A stretch of DNA of 7,817 nt from Candidatus Heimdallarchaeota archaeon (lineage in GTDB: Archaea; Asgardarchaeota; Heimdallarchaeia; Heimdallarchaeales; Kariarchaeaceae), in the NCBI GenBank assembly GCA_021399405.1, contig JAAFKL010000080.1, positions 1 through 7,817 of the forward strand, in the 5' to 3' direction. The notes below the pieces were generated by a model. The model searched no databases. It was not told where the DNA came from and was given only the letters and a program-made list of their open reading frames with translations. Positions 1 to 5,808 of the stretch are shown here, piece by piece (within the stretch, counting starts at the first letter, position 1; each line of letters opens with the position of its first letter). Position numbers and translations under genes: made by a program.

Positions 1-236
1 ACTTTGTCTGGTTTGGTTTTTTTCCCTAATTCCTTCCTTAAGTCAGCAATTTCCATTGCCTTGGTTAGAGAATTATCCCAAACGTGGACACTACCTGAGA
101 TTCCATATAGGCCAATCTTGACGGAAGTATAAATAAAATTAGCTAAAAAATCGCCCAATTGGGCCAAATTTTTCGATTTCAGAATATTTCGGAGTGATTT
201 ACTTTCTAGTTCTTCTTTTAATCCAACTAAAGTCAT
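1..236 (-). CDS. Archaeal RNase III-fold family protein, N-terminal part (runs off the left edge)
   Basis: I translated this partial reading frame by hand; it starts at the ATG at 236-234 and is still open at base 1, giving 78 residues. It begins MTLVGLKEELES and has, near residues 24-45, the segment LAQLGDFLANFIYTSVKIGL followed by an S..VWDNSLTKAMEIADLRKELG stretch. This LGD-containing helix followed by a K.L..A...A.LR helix resembles the first half of the RNase III fold as seen in a small uncharacterised archaeal family. Whether the acidic catalytic residues of true RNase III are present cannot be seen here. It begins 10 bases after the rpoL stop on the same strand, so it is probably the last visible gene of the csl4 operon. 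No clear ribosome binding site is visible. An RNA-processing role is inference from fold and context. Confidence 0.6.
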   Translation of the reverse strand, partial: MTLVGLKEELESKSLRNILKSKNLAQLGDFLANFIYTSVKIGLYGISGSVHVWDNSLTKAMEIADLRKELGKKTKPDK

Positions 237-246
237 TGATTTGTCA

Positions 247-534
247 CTATAAATATTCATCTTCAAAGGCTTTCTTAAACTGTTGAGTATTCTCAATTAG
301 CTTTCTTGCTGCCTTTACCAATGTATCTTTTGGGTCTGCTTTCCCTTCAGTTCTGATTTGGAAGATTAAACTATCTTCAAAGGTTCTATCTCTAGCATAT
401 CCTGCTAAAACCACGCCTTCTTCCTCTAGTGTCAAGATACGAAGAAGATTGAACAAAGTATGTGGATCTTCTTTAACCTGGAAACGAATGTAATTGTCTT
501 CTAAAACTTGAATTTTGATATCCATCGGCTTCAT
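247..534 (-). CDS. rpoL: DNA-directed RNA polymerase subunit L (Rpo11)
   Basis: This is the 95-residue small subunit of archaeal RNA polymerase, the homologue of eukaryotic Rpb11 and of the bacterial alpha N-terminal domain. It pairs with subunit D to nucleate polymerase assembly. The signature is EDPHTLFNLLRILTLEEEG at about residues 22-40, matching the family's conserved D.HTL.NLL segment, followed by GYARDRTFEDSLIFQIRTEG and a closing amphipathic helix (KDTLVKAARKLIE). Length is normal for the family. An in-frame ATG three codons downstream (525-523) is an alternative start giving MDIKIQVLED, which is closer to the usual short N terminus of RpoL. It lies 13 bases after the stop of the 265-aa gene and 10 bases before the RNase III-fold gene, all on the same strand, so co-transcription is likely. 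Confidence 0.95.
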   Translation of the reverse strand: MKPMDIKIQVLEDNYIRFQVKEDPHTLFNLLRILTLEEEGVVLAGYARDRTFEDSLIFQIRTEGKADPKDTLVKAARKLIENTQQFKKAFEDEYL

Positions 535-547
535 TTGTATCTAAATC

Positions 548-1345
548 CTACTGTTCTTTATTCTCTTCTTGATCTTCAAAAGTACTTCGTTCATGATCAT
601 TACTGGCGTCCACAAAAACTATTTTTCCTCCATCAAATCCAAAACCACCGAATTTCTCATCGTCAACACTAGGAATATCTTGTGTTGAGGTTGGTGTAAT
701 TGATAAATCTTCAGCGATCTCAATTATTTGTTCCATAACTTTGTTGGGATCATCAGTGAAATGTAAATTTCCATCCTTTTCTGATAATAACTCATTGGCA
801 ATCCCAAGTTGAAGAACCTCATCATGGGCTCTACCTGTCTTCATACTAACAATACTTGCAAAATTTTGAATATCTTTATTTTGATCTCGAGGTGCATTGT
901 TAATAGAGTGGAAGCCTATATCTTGTATTCTTTGCAACTCATCTAATGAAATATTTGAAACAATTGTTTTACTATCAGTAAGATCTGAGTGATAATTGTA
1001 AGATTTTATTATTTGAGAGAGAAATTTGGTTTGGATTTGAGACTTGAAAATAAAAAGGAAAAGTCCTTGTTCATAATTATAATTTCCGTTCTCATCTTCT
1101 GTAGTAGCCCTAATTAACTGTCCTTGCAGAATTTGCAAATTCATTACTGTTTTCTCCAGTTCTGCTTTATTTGCCTCAAGTGTTATAGTGATTTTGTCAA
1201 TTTTCATATCTAATTCTGTATCGACATCACCAATAATACGCATATAATAATCGAGTAGATCCTCTAACTTAACGTCGTATGGGCGTTCAAAATGGAGTTT
1301 ACGCCTTGGTTTTCTTTGTTCACCAGACTTTTTCGTTCGGGGCAT
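548..1345 (-). CDS. Uncharacterised archaeal protein between csl4 and rpoL (possibly DUF2067-like)
   Basis: I do not firmly recognise this 265-residue soluble protein. Residues 1-20 are basic (MPRTKKSGEQRKPRRK), as in nucleic-acid-binding tails. Residues 48-115 alternate predicted strands and helices (DKITITLEANKAELEKTV, then GLFLFIFKSQIQTKFLSQII), as in a KH-like or other small alpha/beta RNA-binding domain. Residues 132-212 look helical. The tail from about 222 is acidic and low in structure, with a glycine-rich FGGFGFDGG patch at 232-240. There is no signal peptide or membrane segment. A distant relationship to the archaeal DUF2067 family, also thought to be RNA-related, is a guess from layout and secondary-structure pattern. 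It starts 6 bases after the csl4 stop and ends 13 bases before rpoL, so a role with the exosome or transcription is inferred from position only. No ribosome binding site is evident. Confidence 0.75.
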   Translation of the reverse strand: MPRTKKSGEQRKPRRKLHFERPYDVKLEDLLDYYMRIIGDVDTELDMKIDKITITLEANKAELEKTVMNLQILQGQLIRATTEDENGNYNYEQGLFLFIFKSQIQTKFLSQIIKSYNYHSDLTDSKTIVSNISLDELQRIQDIGFHSINNAPRDQNKDIQNFASIVSMKTGRAHDEVLQLGIANELLSEKDGNLHFTDDPNKVMEQIIEIAEDLSITPTSTQDIPSVDDEKFGGFGFDGGKIVFVDASNDHERSTFEDQEENKEQ

Positions 1346-1351
1346 GTTAAT

Positions 1352-1939
1352 CTATTTGATGAAATTTCGACCGTAATCAATTGCCGTGTTTCGGGTTTGT
1401 TTCCATCCACAGCTTACACATTGAAGCGAATTACGTTTGTGTTTTTCTGCGGGTTCACCACATTTTTCACATAAAGTATAAACCACACCTGAGTCATTTT
1501 TCTTGGACTCAAGTTGCATGGGAATTGATTTAGCATCAATGACTGTTGCTCTCACAACATCTCCACTAGCATAAAAGTTATCAAATGATCTAGTGAAATC
1601 TCTAGAAGCATCTGAAATGTGCATAATTGCAGAGTAGGCAGGTTCTACTTTCTCACCATTGATGAAAATAACATCAAATCTGGCAACGCTGCGTCCTGCT
1701 TTTATTACTACGCCAATAACAGTATCATATCTTCTTGGGACTCGACTACCCTTTGGTAATGCGTAAACCTTGGCCCTATAACTTTGTTTATCAACATATA
1801 CCTCTCCAAATACTGAGGCTTTTACTTCATGATCATCTATATGAGTACCAAAAGATGGCAGAAATTCCTCTTCAATTGCAATTTTTGCTGAAGGAAATAC
1901 TAATTTCTTCTCCTTTGCCTTCTGTTCATTTTTTGTCAT
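1352..1939 (-). CDS. csl4: Exosome complex RNA-binding protein Csl4
   Basis: Csl4 is a cap subunit of the archaeal RNA exosome. It sits on the Rrp41-Rrp42 ring and helps recruit RNA and the DnaG partner for 3'-to-5' degradation and tailing in the cytoplasm. The 195-residue product shows the full architecture: an N-terminal ECR1-type domain at about 13-62 (KLVFPSAKIAIEEEFLP, then GEVYVDKQSYRAKVYALP), a central S1 RNA-binding domain at about 66-136 (GSRVPRRYDTVIGVVIKAGR through SAIMHISDASRDF), and a C-terminal zinc ribbon with C157/C160 and C174/C177. All four cysteines are present. The ATG at 1939 is supported by a GGAG ribosome binding site seven bases upstream. It appears to be the first gene of the operon with the 265-aa gene, rpoL and the RNase III-fold gene. 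The N-terminal 12 residues are rich in lysine and glutamate and probably disordered. Confidence 0.95.
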   Translation of the reverse strand: MTKNEQKAKEKKLVFPSAKIAIEEEFLPSFGTHIDDHEVKASVFGEVYVDKQSYRAKVYALPKGSRVPRRYDTVIGVVIKAGRSVARFDVIFINGEKVEPAYSAIMHISDASRDFTRSFDNFYASGDVVRATVIDAKSIPMQLESKKNDSGVVYTLCEKCGEPAEKHKRNSLQCVSCGWKQTRNTAIDYGRNFIK

Positions 1940-1946
1940 TTATATA

Positions 1947-1950
1947 CTCC
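1947..1950 (-). promoter_or_regulatory. Ribosome binding site of csl4
   Basis: On the minus strand the bases read GGAG, then TATATAA, then the csl4 ATG. This is a good match to an archaeal Shine-Dalgarno sequence with a 7-base spacer, and it selects the ATG at 1939 over the ATG-like triplets nearby. The internal genes of this operon have no comparable site. Confidence 0.7.
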
Positions 1951-1988
1951 TACAACTAATTACTTTCTTTGTAGTATAATTAATCTTG

Positions 1989-1996
1989 TTTATATT
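1989..1996 (-). promoter_or_regulatory. Candidate TATA box for the csl4 operon
   Basis: The minus strand reads AATATAAA here. Initiation about 25 bases downstream (near 1967) would give a short leader that still contains the GGAG site of csl4. A second A/T-rich match, ATTATACT at 1980-1973, could serve instead. Both are weak matches in A/T-rich DNA; the call rests on position. Confidence 0.35.
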
Positions 1997-2035
1997 ACGA
2001 CAGGATTATCTAATACTGATAAAGATTCTTTGAAT

Positions 2036-2049
2036 AATTTAATTAAATT
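2036..2049. repeat. Perfect 14-bp A/T palindrome in the divergent intergenic region
   Basis: The sequence AATTTAATTAAATT equals its own reverse complement. It lies midway between the divergent csl4 and first GNAT genes, a natural place for a regulator site or a bidirectional TATA-like element. In DNA this A/T-rich, one such palindrome in a window of this size is not surprising, so only its position makes it of interest. Confidence 0.3.
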
Positions 2050-2125
2050 CGATTGCGTATAGTTGTTACTAAACGAAAAGTGATTATGCGACTAACATTC
2101 TTATCAATATGATTTGCTTTTTCTT

Positions 2126-2147
2126 ACACAAATGATTTATGTTGTGT
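2126..2147. repeat. Inverted repeat just upstream of the first GNAT gene
   Basis: Arms ACACAA (2126-2131) and TTGTGT (2142-2147) are separated by 10 bases, so their centres are about 1.5 helical turns apart. The right arm ends 16 bases before the preferred ATG at 2164. The geometry suits a dimeric repressor site, but 6-base arms arise easily by chance. Confidence 0.25.
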
Positions 2148-2163
2148 GTCTATCTTCTATTAT

Positions 2164-3036
2164 ATGGGATATGAAATCAGAACTTATAGTGAAGAGTATT
2201 TAGAGAAACAGGTTGAAATTGGTTCATCAATTCTCAATAATTGGTTAGGGGCTCAACAAACGCCATTAGAATCATTGCGCAAAGCTTTCTCCAAAGAAGG
2301 ATTTGATCCAACCACAAAATTCTATGCTTTCCAAGACAATCAAATTGTTGGTTTCTTAACATCCGGTGTCAGTGATACAGTTGCAAATATGGAATTTCCA
2401 ATTGTTTTACCTGAACACGAAGCTGCTGAAAATCTTCTTATTGAAGCTGCATATTCAAGTTTCAAAAATCGCGGAATTACACAGGTAATCAGCCGTGTAT
2501 CACCAAGGTGGGGTAAAACTGTTGATTTTGCAAACAAACATGGTTATGAGAAAAAAGATGTTCTCTGGATAAGTTCTAGATTATATGTCAAAGATTTCAC
2601 ATTGAATCCAGATACAAATGATGTTCTCAATGTAGACATGAACATGGATCTTGATGAAATTAAACCGATTTTAGTTGAATTAAGAGAAATGTCCTCTACG
2701 GCAGTTGATAGTTATTTTGATAGCTTGAAAAAAATAGCTGAAAGGATCACAAGCTGGGTAATTATTCGGAAAGATGGAAAAATTGTTGGTCACGATGTTT
2801 TAGTTCAAGATAAATTTGATTCAAATAAGGCTAGAATGAATGCCATTTACACTTCTGGTGATGATGCTGAGTTAATTCGTGATAAAATCATGGGAGCTCA
2901 TGTAAAAGCTGCTAAAGAAAATGGAATAAAATACATAGATAGCTTCTTTTGGGGTCCGACAGAACACATGTCTCAGGATTACGCGAAATATGGGTTTGAG
3001 ATATCTGATGTTACATCATATTCCAAAAAATTGTAA
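2164..3036 (+). CDS. Two-part GNAT-like N-acetyltransferase, divergent
   Basis: The 290-residue product appears to be two GNAT-like folds in tandem. The first half (about 1-145) has a strand-turn-strand KFYAFQDNQIVGFLTSGV at 52-69, a helix near 86-102, and an end segment FANKHGYEKKDVLW typical of the last GNAT strands (..GF/Y.....). The second half (about 160-290) repeats this: WVIIRKDGKIVGHDVLVQ, a helix near 238-252, and DYAKYGFEISD. The canonical R/Q-x-x-G-x-G/A acetyl-CoA loop is not recognisable in either half, so activity is uncertain and the substrate cannot be guessed. I prefer the ATG at 2164, which gives MGYEIRTYSEEY; a GTG at 2146 in the same frame would add six residues (MSIFYY) that do not belong to the fold. 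It is divergent from csl4 and lies about 160 bases ahead of the YwgA-like gene. Confidence 0.75.
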   Translation: MGYEIRTYSEEYLEKQVEIGSSILNNWLGAQQTPLESLRKAFSKEGFDPTTKFYAFQDNQIVGFLTSGVSDTVANMEFPIVLPEHEAAENLLIEAAYSSFKNRGITQVISRVSPRWGKTVDFANKHGYEKKDVLWISSRLYVKDFTLNPDTNDVLNVDMNMDLDEIKPILVELREMSSTAVDSYFDSLKKIAERITSWVIIRKDGKIVGHDVLVQDKFDSNKARMNAIYTSGDDAELIRDKIMGAHVKAAKENGIKYIDSFFWGPTEHMSQDYAKYGFEISDVTSYSKKL

Positions 3037-3065
3037 AATTTCGAATTCCGTTTAATTTCCATTTT

Positions 3066-3092
3066 TGTGATATTCTATAATTATGTATCACA
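3066..3092. repeat. Inverted repeat between the GNAT and YwgA-like genes
   Basis: Arms TGTGATA (3066-3072) and TATCACA (3086-3092) are exact reverse complements with a 13-base A/T-rich spacer. The element lies 30 bases after the GNAT stop and about 100 bases before the YwgA-like start. It could be a regulator site or a weak hairpin at the end of the GNAT transcript. No run of T follows the second arm, which argues against a bacterial-type terminator. Confidence 0.35.
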
Positions 3093-3167
3093 TGGCTAGA
3101 TAAAGCAATATATTTCAAATATAGAGATTTATGCAATACTTTCGATTACCTCTGTGTGGAGAATAAG

Positions 3168-3174
3168 TTTATAT
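3168..3174 (+). promoter_or_regulatory. TATA box for the YwgA-like gene, leaderless arrangement
   Basis: TTTATAT is preceded by the purine-rich GAATAAG, as expected for a BRE-TATA pair. Its centre is about 25 bases upstream of the ATG at 3196, so transcription should begin at or very near the start codon. The absence of a Shine-Dalgarno sequence agrees with a leaderless mRNA. Confidence 0.55.
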
Positions 3175-3195
3175 CGCGAACAATGAAAATGAATT

Positions 3196-3705
3196 ATGGA
3201 TCGTTTACTCCGATTATCACTTGTTTTGCAAAATTTAGGATCTATAAAGGGTGAAAAGAATTTTCAAAAATTGATCTATTTATTGCAAAGTTATGGGGAT
3301 GATATTGGATATAGTTTCAAGTGGAATGTATTTGGTCCAGTATCATTCCAACTCGAGAATGATATTGAAGAAGCAATAAACATGGGGTTTATAGAGAAAC
3401 TAGGTGGTGAGGTCCCAGTTTATAATTCAAATGTTGACTCACAAAAATCACATTTTTGGAAAGAGAGATCTGCAAACATCAGCATGTCGGACAAACTGAT
3501 GGTGAAAATTAGAGATGTTGGTCAATTGCTTGAACACTCTCAAAAATATCCAAACCAAATCGAAATATTAGCCTCAATAGATTATTTACAAAAAAATGAG
3601 GGGTTATCAATTAAAGAAGCTAAGAAAAATTTCAAATCTATGGTTGGAGAAAGATTTACTCAATCTGAAATTAATGCTTCAATAGAATTACTCGATATTT
3701 TGTAA
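3196..3705 (+). CDS. YwgA-like protein, convergent with the HD phosphohydrolase
   Basis: The 169-residue product has the layout I associate with the poorly characterised YwgA family. An opening helix is followed by LGSIKGEKNFQKLIYLL at 14-30, then a sensor-like region ending in WNVFGPVSFQLENDIEEA at 43-60, and a helix with GFIEKLGG. The pairing of a QK(L/I)IY helix with an (F/Y)GP.S..L motif is shared with the YwgA family and, more loosely, with Panacea/SocA-type domains that act as regulators or antitoxins. Residues 95-169 are helical, including ILASIDYLQKNEG at 124-136. No catalytic motif, signal peptide or membrane segment is visible. A consensus TATA box sits about 25 bases upstream with no ribosome binding site. 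It ends 4 bases from the stop of the HD gene on the opposite strand. In Bacillus subtilis ywgA lies beside ywfO, which encodes an HD protein of the same family, so a functional partnership is inferred. Confidence 0.7.
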   Translation: MDRLLRLSLVLQNLGSIKGEKNFQKLIYLLQSYGDDIGYSFKWNVFGPVSFQLENDIEEAINMGFIEKLGGEVPVYNSNVDSQKSHFWKERSANISMSDKLMVKIRDVGQLLEHSQKYPNQIEILASIDYLQKNEGLSIKEAKKNFKSMVGERFTQSEINASIELLDIL

Positions 3706-3709
3706 AGCA

Positions 3710-5212
3710 TTAAAAATAACTACGTAATGAAGATTGTTCCCATCTATACTCTTCAAATCGATCCATAAGAGGTTTAAGGGAAGTTTCTAATTTCTCTGTA
3801 TCTTTTTTATGACTAAAGAACAAAAATCTATGATAAGTGTGACCTGAAATATGAGGAAGAAACGTATGACCATATTGTCTATTAGTTGGATCATCTAATT
3901 GGCCTTTTGAATTAATCAAAAGTATGGTGTTTTTCAAATTTCCTGCATCAGTAAATTCATCAAATTTATTGTTTATTGCCTTGGGTAATGGTTTTACTAA
4001 GGATTGTTTTTTGCTCTCAACATATACCCAATGATCTCGCTCAAACCAGTGCTCTGCAGGTCTTTCTAATTTTTCCTTTAACTCATTAAGTAAATTGAAT
4101 TTTTCATTTTCAGTCTCATCCATTTCCTTCCCAATTGTTGACGTGAAATAAAAAGGGCCCATTTTACGAATTGATTCCCGCTTCAATAAAGGATCTTTCA
4201 ACCAGCAATCACAATCTATCAATTTTGATTTTAATTGAGAAAAGAATGTCGAATCAGTGAAATCCAATATCTTCTTTGGTTCATCCAAATATGTATCTGG
4301 TAATTCCCACGGAGGATCTTGGGTGGAGATTTGAAAATATGCCCGTCTTAACCCTGCTTCGAAACCTACCACAGTTCGATTCAAATAAATGGTTTGATGC
4401 ATTCTATGTCTAGCCAATAAGAATTGTTCAACTGATTCAATACCTTTGTTGTGTATTGCCATGGCATCATATTTTTGACCTCCAACCTTTATCCTATAAG
4501 GATAAAGTGAATCTAATAATCTTGGCTTATCAAACCTACCATAATCAACTCCACAAAATACAGAGTCTCGAAACAAATAATCCATTCGATCAGCGTCAAT
4601 TGCACTACTGATTAGGAAATTCGAGAACATTGGAACTTCAAGGTTGAAATAAACACCTTCTATCAATCCTGATATATCCGGAACTAAATCATCCAATATG
4701 TGCCCAAGATCTTTTTCCAAGATAGCAGCAGATATTTGTTCGTGCTTGAATGATTCAGAGATTAACTTCGAGTCAGCCATCCATTTGATAGCAGGCTCTA
4801 AATTATGACTGTATGGTAGGTGCCCTAGATCATGACACAATGCTGCAAGACGAGTGACTTGAAGTGAGCGATCACTAAATACGTTATCGGCATCAATATC
4901 TCCACAGAGATCCGGATTTCGAATCCAGTTATTGTAGGCAGCATCGAACATCAAAGTAACATTGTGTAGAACACCGAGAGAATGTGTAAATCTGCTATGG
5001 GTTGCACCTGGATAGACATATTCTGCAATACCCAATTGACGCACATCTCTCAATCTTTGAATATACGGAGATTCCAAAACCTTCGATTCTAACTCAGTTA
5101 ATCTGATAAGACCATGTATGGGATCTGCAATTCTCTTTTCAATGTTCAAATGATTAACCGGATTATCCAATCTAACTTTCCTACTAGAAACTCTCTCTAA
5201 TTTAAATTCCAC
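3710..5212 (-). CDS. HD-domain dNTP triphosphohydrolase-like enzyme (YwfO/EF1143/SAMHD1 type)
   Basis: The 500-residue protein belongs to the HD superfamily branch that includes SAMHD1, Enterococcus EF1143 and Bacillus YwfO, several of which hydrolyse dNTPs to nucleoside and triphosphate. The N terminus has the hallmark RIADPIHGLIRL at 27-38 and YVYPGATHSRFTHSLGVLH at 65-83. Metal ligands by alignment with SAMHD1 are H77, H127-D128 (LCHDLGHLPYSH) and D208 (AIDADRMDYLFRD); H131, H136, D206, R209, Y212 and D216 also fit the active site. Q59-L60 and R74 match SAMHD1 residues Q149-L150 and R164, which favour deoxyribose substrates. Residues 255-290 match the next core helices; the 300-500 region is divergent and has no assigned role. 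The frame starts with GTG at 5212; no other start lies between it and the upstream stop. The TATA-like box at 5228-5221 is unusually close, so a downstream start remains possible. Physiological substrate and oligomeric control are unknown. Confidence 0.9.
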   Translation of the reverse strand: MEFKLERVSSRKVRLDNPVNHLNIEKRIADPIHGLIRLTELESKVLESPYIQRLRDVRQLGIAEYVYPGATHSRFTHSLGVLHNVTLMFDAAYNNWIRNPDLCGDIDADNVFSDRSLQVTRLAALCHDLGHLPYSHNLEPAIKWMADSKLISESFKHEQISAAILEKDLGHILDDLVPDISGLIEGVYFNLEVPMFSNFLISSAIDADRMDYLFRDSVFCGVDYGRFDKPRLLDSLYPYRIKVGGQKYDAMAIHNKGIESVEQFLLARHRMHQTIYLNRTVVGFEAGLRRAYFQISTQDPPWELPDTYLDEPKKILDFTDSTFFSQLKSKLIDCDCWLKDPLLKRESIRKMGPFYFTSTIGKEMDETENEKFNLLNELKEKLERPAEHWFERDHWVYVESKKQSLVKPLPKAINNKFDEFTDAGNLKNTILLINSKGQLDDPTNRQYGHTFLPHISGHTYHRFLFFSHKKDTEKLETSLKPLMDRFEEYRWEQSSLRSYF

Positions 5213-5220
5213 ATCATCGG

Positions 5221-5228
5221 TTATATAA
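5221..5228. promoter_or_regulatory. Palindromic TATA-like element between divergent HD and thioesterase genes
   Basis: TTATATAA reads the same on both strands and lies between the HD gene (minus, GTG at 5212) and the first thioesterase (plus, ATG at 5327). It could serve either direction. For the HD gene it is only about 12 bases from the annotated start, which would place initiation inside the frame. An alternative for that gene is the minus-strand TATATTTT near 5255-5248. For the thioesterase it would give a leader of about 75 bases. Confidence 0.4.
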
Positions 5229-5318
5229 ATTTAGATTCGATCTTTATCAAAATATAGGGATTTAATAGATTGAAAAATACTTTGAACTACGAATACCTTA
5301 ATTTTCAGATGGTTTACT

Positions 5319-5322
5319 GGAG
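5319..5322 (+). promoter_or_regulatory. Ribosome binding site selecting the ATG at 5327
   Basis: GGAG followed by ATCA precedes the ATG at 5327. The 4-base spacing is slightly short, but the site is the only good one near the gene and agrees with the start implied by the paralogue at 6633. Confidence 0.5.
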
Positions 5323-5326
5323 ATCA

Positions 5327-5755
5327 ATGTCGACCATTGATTTACCTGAGAAATATGCAGAGACTAGCTTTGTACCAAGATTCCGAGACTCTGATAGCAT
5401 GGGGCATGTGAACAATTCCATTTTTTCAGTATATATTGAAACGTCTCGTTTTGAATGGATGAAATCCTTAAAAGAACAAGGTGTAACTGATTGGATGAGT
5501 TTTATTTTAGCAAGGGTTGAAATCGATTTCGTAGCTCCAATTCTATTAAGTGATAAAATATCAGTTGTTATGTGGGTTGGCAAAATTGGAAATAAATCAT
5601 GGGATTTTAATTATCGTATAATTAATCAAGCAAGAACTAAATTATTTGCCAAAATTCGTTCTGTTCAAGTTGGGTATGATTATGATCAAAATTCGTCCAA
5701 AGTCTTGAGTAGTTCAGTTGTGGAGCAATTGAATTTATTGCATAACAATAACTAA
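5327..5755 (+). CDS. Hotdog-fold acyl-CoA thioesterase (4HBT/YbgC-FadM type), first paralogue
   Basis: This 142-residue protein is a single-domain 4-hydroxybenzoyl-CoA-thioesterase-like enzyme expected to hydrolyse acyl-CoA thioesters in the cytoplasm. The family motif is complete at 18-38: PRFRDSDSMGHVNN, then Y36 and E38, with D21/D23, G26, H27 and N29-N30. The core strands are FILARVEIDFVAPILLSD at 59-76 and WVGKIGNKSWDFNYRI, ending in VQVGYDYD. Length is normal. The frame is open back to a TTG at 5270, but I choose the ATG at 5327. It has a GGAG site just upstream, and the product then begins MSTIDLPEKY, aligning without gaps to MAAIELPEKY of the second paralogue; the extra 19 residues have no counterpart. 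The two proteins are about 47% identical by my hand count. A GNAT gene follows after 53 bases. The acyl substrate cannot be read from the sequence. Confidence 0.9.
   Translation: MSTIDLPEKYAETSFVPRFRDSDSMGHVNNSIFSVYIETSRFEWMKSLKEQGVTDWMSFILARVEIDFVAPILLSDKISVVMWVGKIGNKSWDFNYRIINQARTKLFAKIRSVQVGYDYDQNSSKVLSSSVVEQLNLLHNNN
5586..5609 (+). repeat. 24-base block identical in both thioesterase genes (copy 1)
   Basis: This block, beginning TTGGAAATAAATC and ending GGGATTTTA, encodes GNKSWDF and flanking bases. It recurs base for base at 6892-6915 in the paralogous gene, although the surrounding DNA differs strongly, including at third codon positions. Confidence 0.85.
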
Positions 5756-5773
5756 AAATTCTATGTTCCTTAC

Positions 5774-5781
5774 ATTATACA
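5774..5781 (+). promoter_or_regulatory. Candidate TATA box for the GNAT gene at 5809
   Basis: ATTATACA lies about 31 bases before the GTG at 5809, within the 53-base spacer after the first thioesterase. With no ribosome binding site near the GTG, a near-leaderless transcript from this element is plausible. The gene could equally be read through from upstream. Confidence 0.3.
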
Positions 5782-5808
5782 ATTTAATTATTATTCTCAA
5801 ATTCAATT

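Noticed and set aside
1292..1474. Plus-strand frame across the csl4/265-aa gene junction
   Set aside because: It overlaps two well-supported genes antisense, has low-complexity F/T-rich content and no recognisable motif.
1735..1959. Plus-strand frame antisense to the csl4 N terminus
   Set aside because: It is a shadow of the conserved ECR1-type domain on the other strand.
2340..2537. Minus-strand frame inside the first GNAT gene
   Set aside because: It is antisense to a frame with a clear GNAT pattern and has no start-site support.
3700..3720. Shared bidirectional terminator between the convergent YwgA-like and HD genes
   Set aside because: The 4-base gap has no hairpin. A short T-rich tract on the minus strand (3718-3712) could help end HD transcription, but it is too weak to annotate.
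5270..5326. 19-residue N-terminal extension of the first thioesterase from a TTG
   Set aside because: The paralogue lacks it, and a GGAG site favours the ATG at 5327.
5314..5583. Minus-strand frame antisense to the first thioesterase
   Set aside because: It mirrors the conserved hotdog motif region; a similar shadow at 6648-6851 opposes the paralogue for the same reason.
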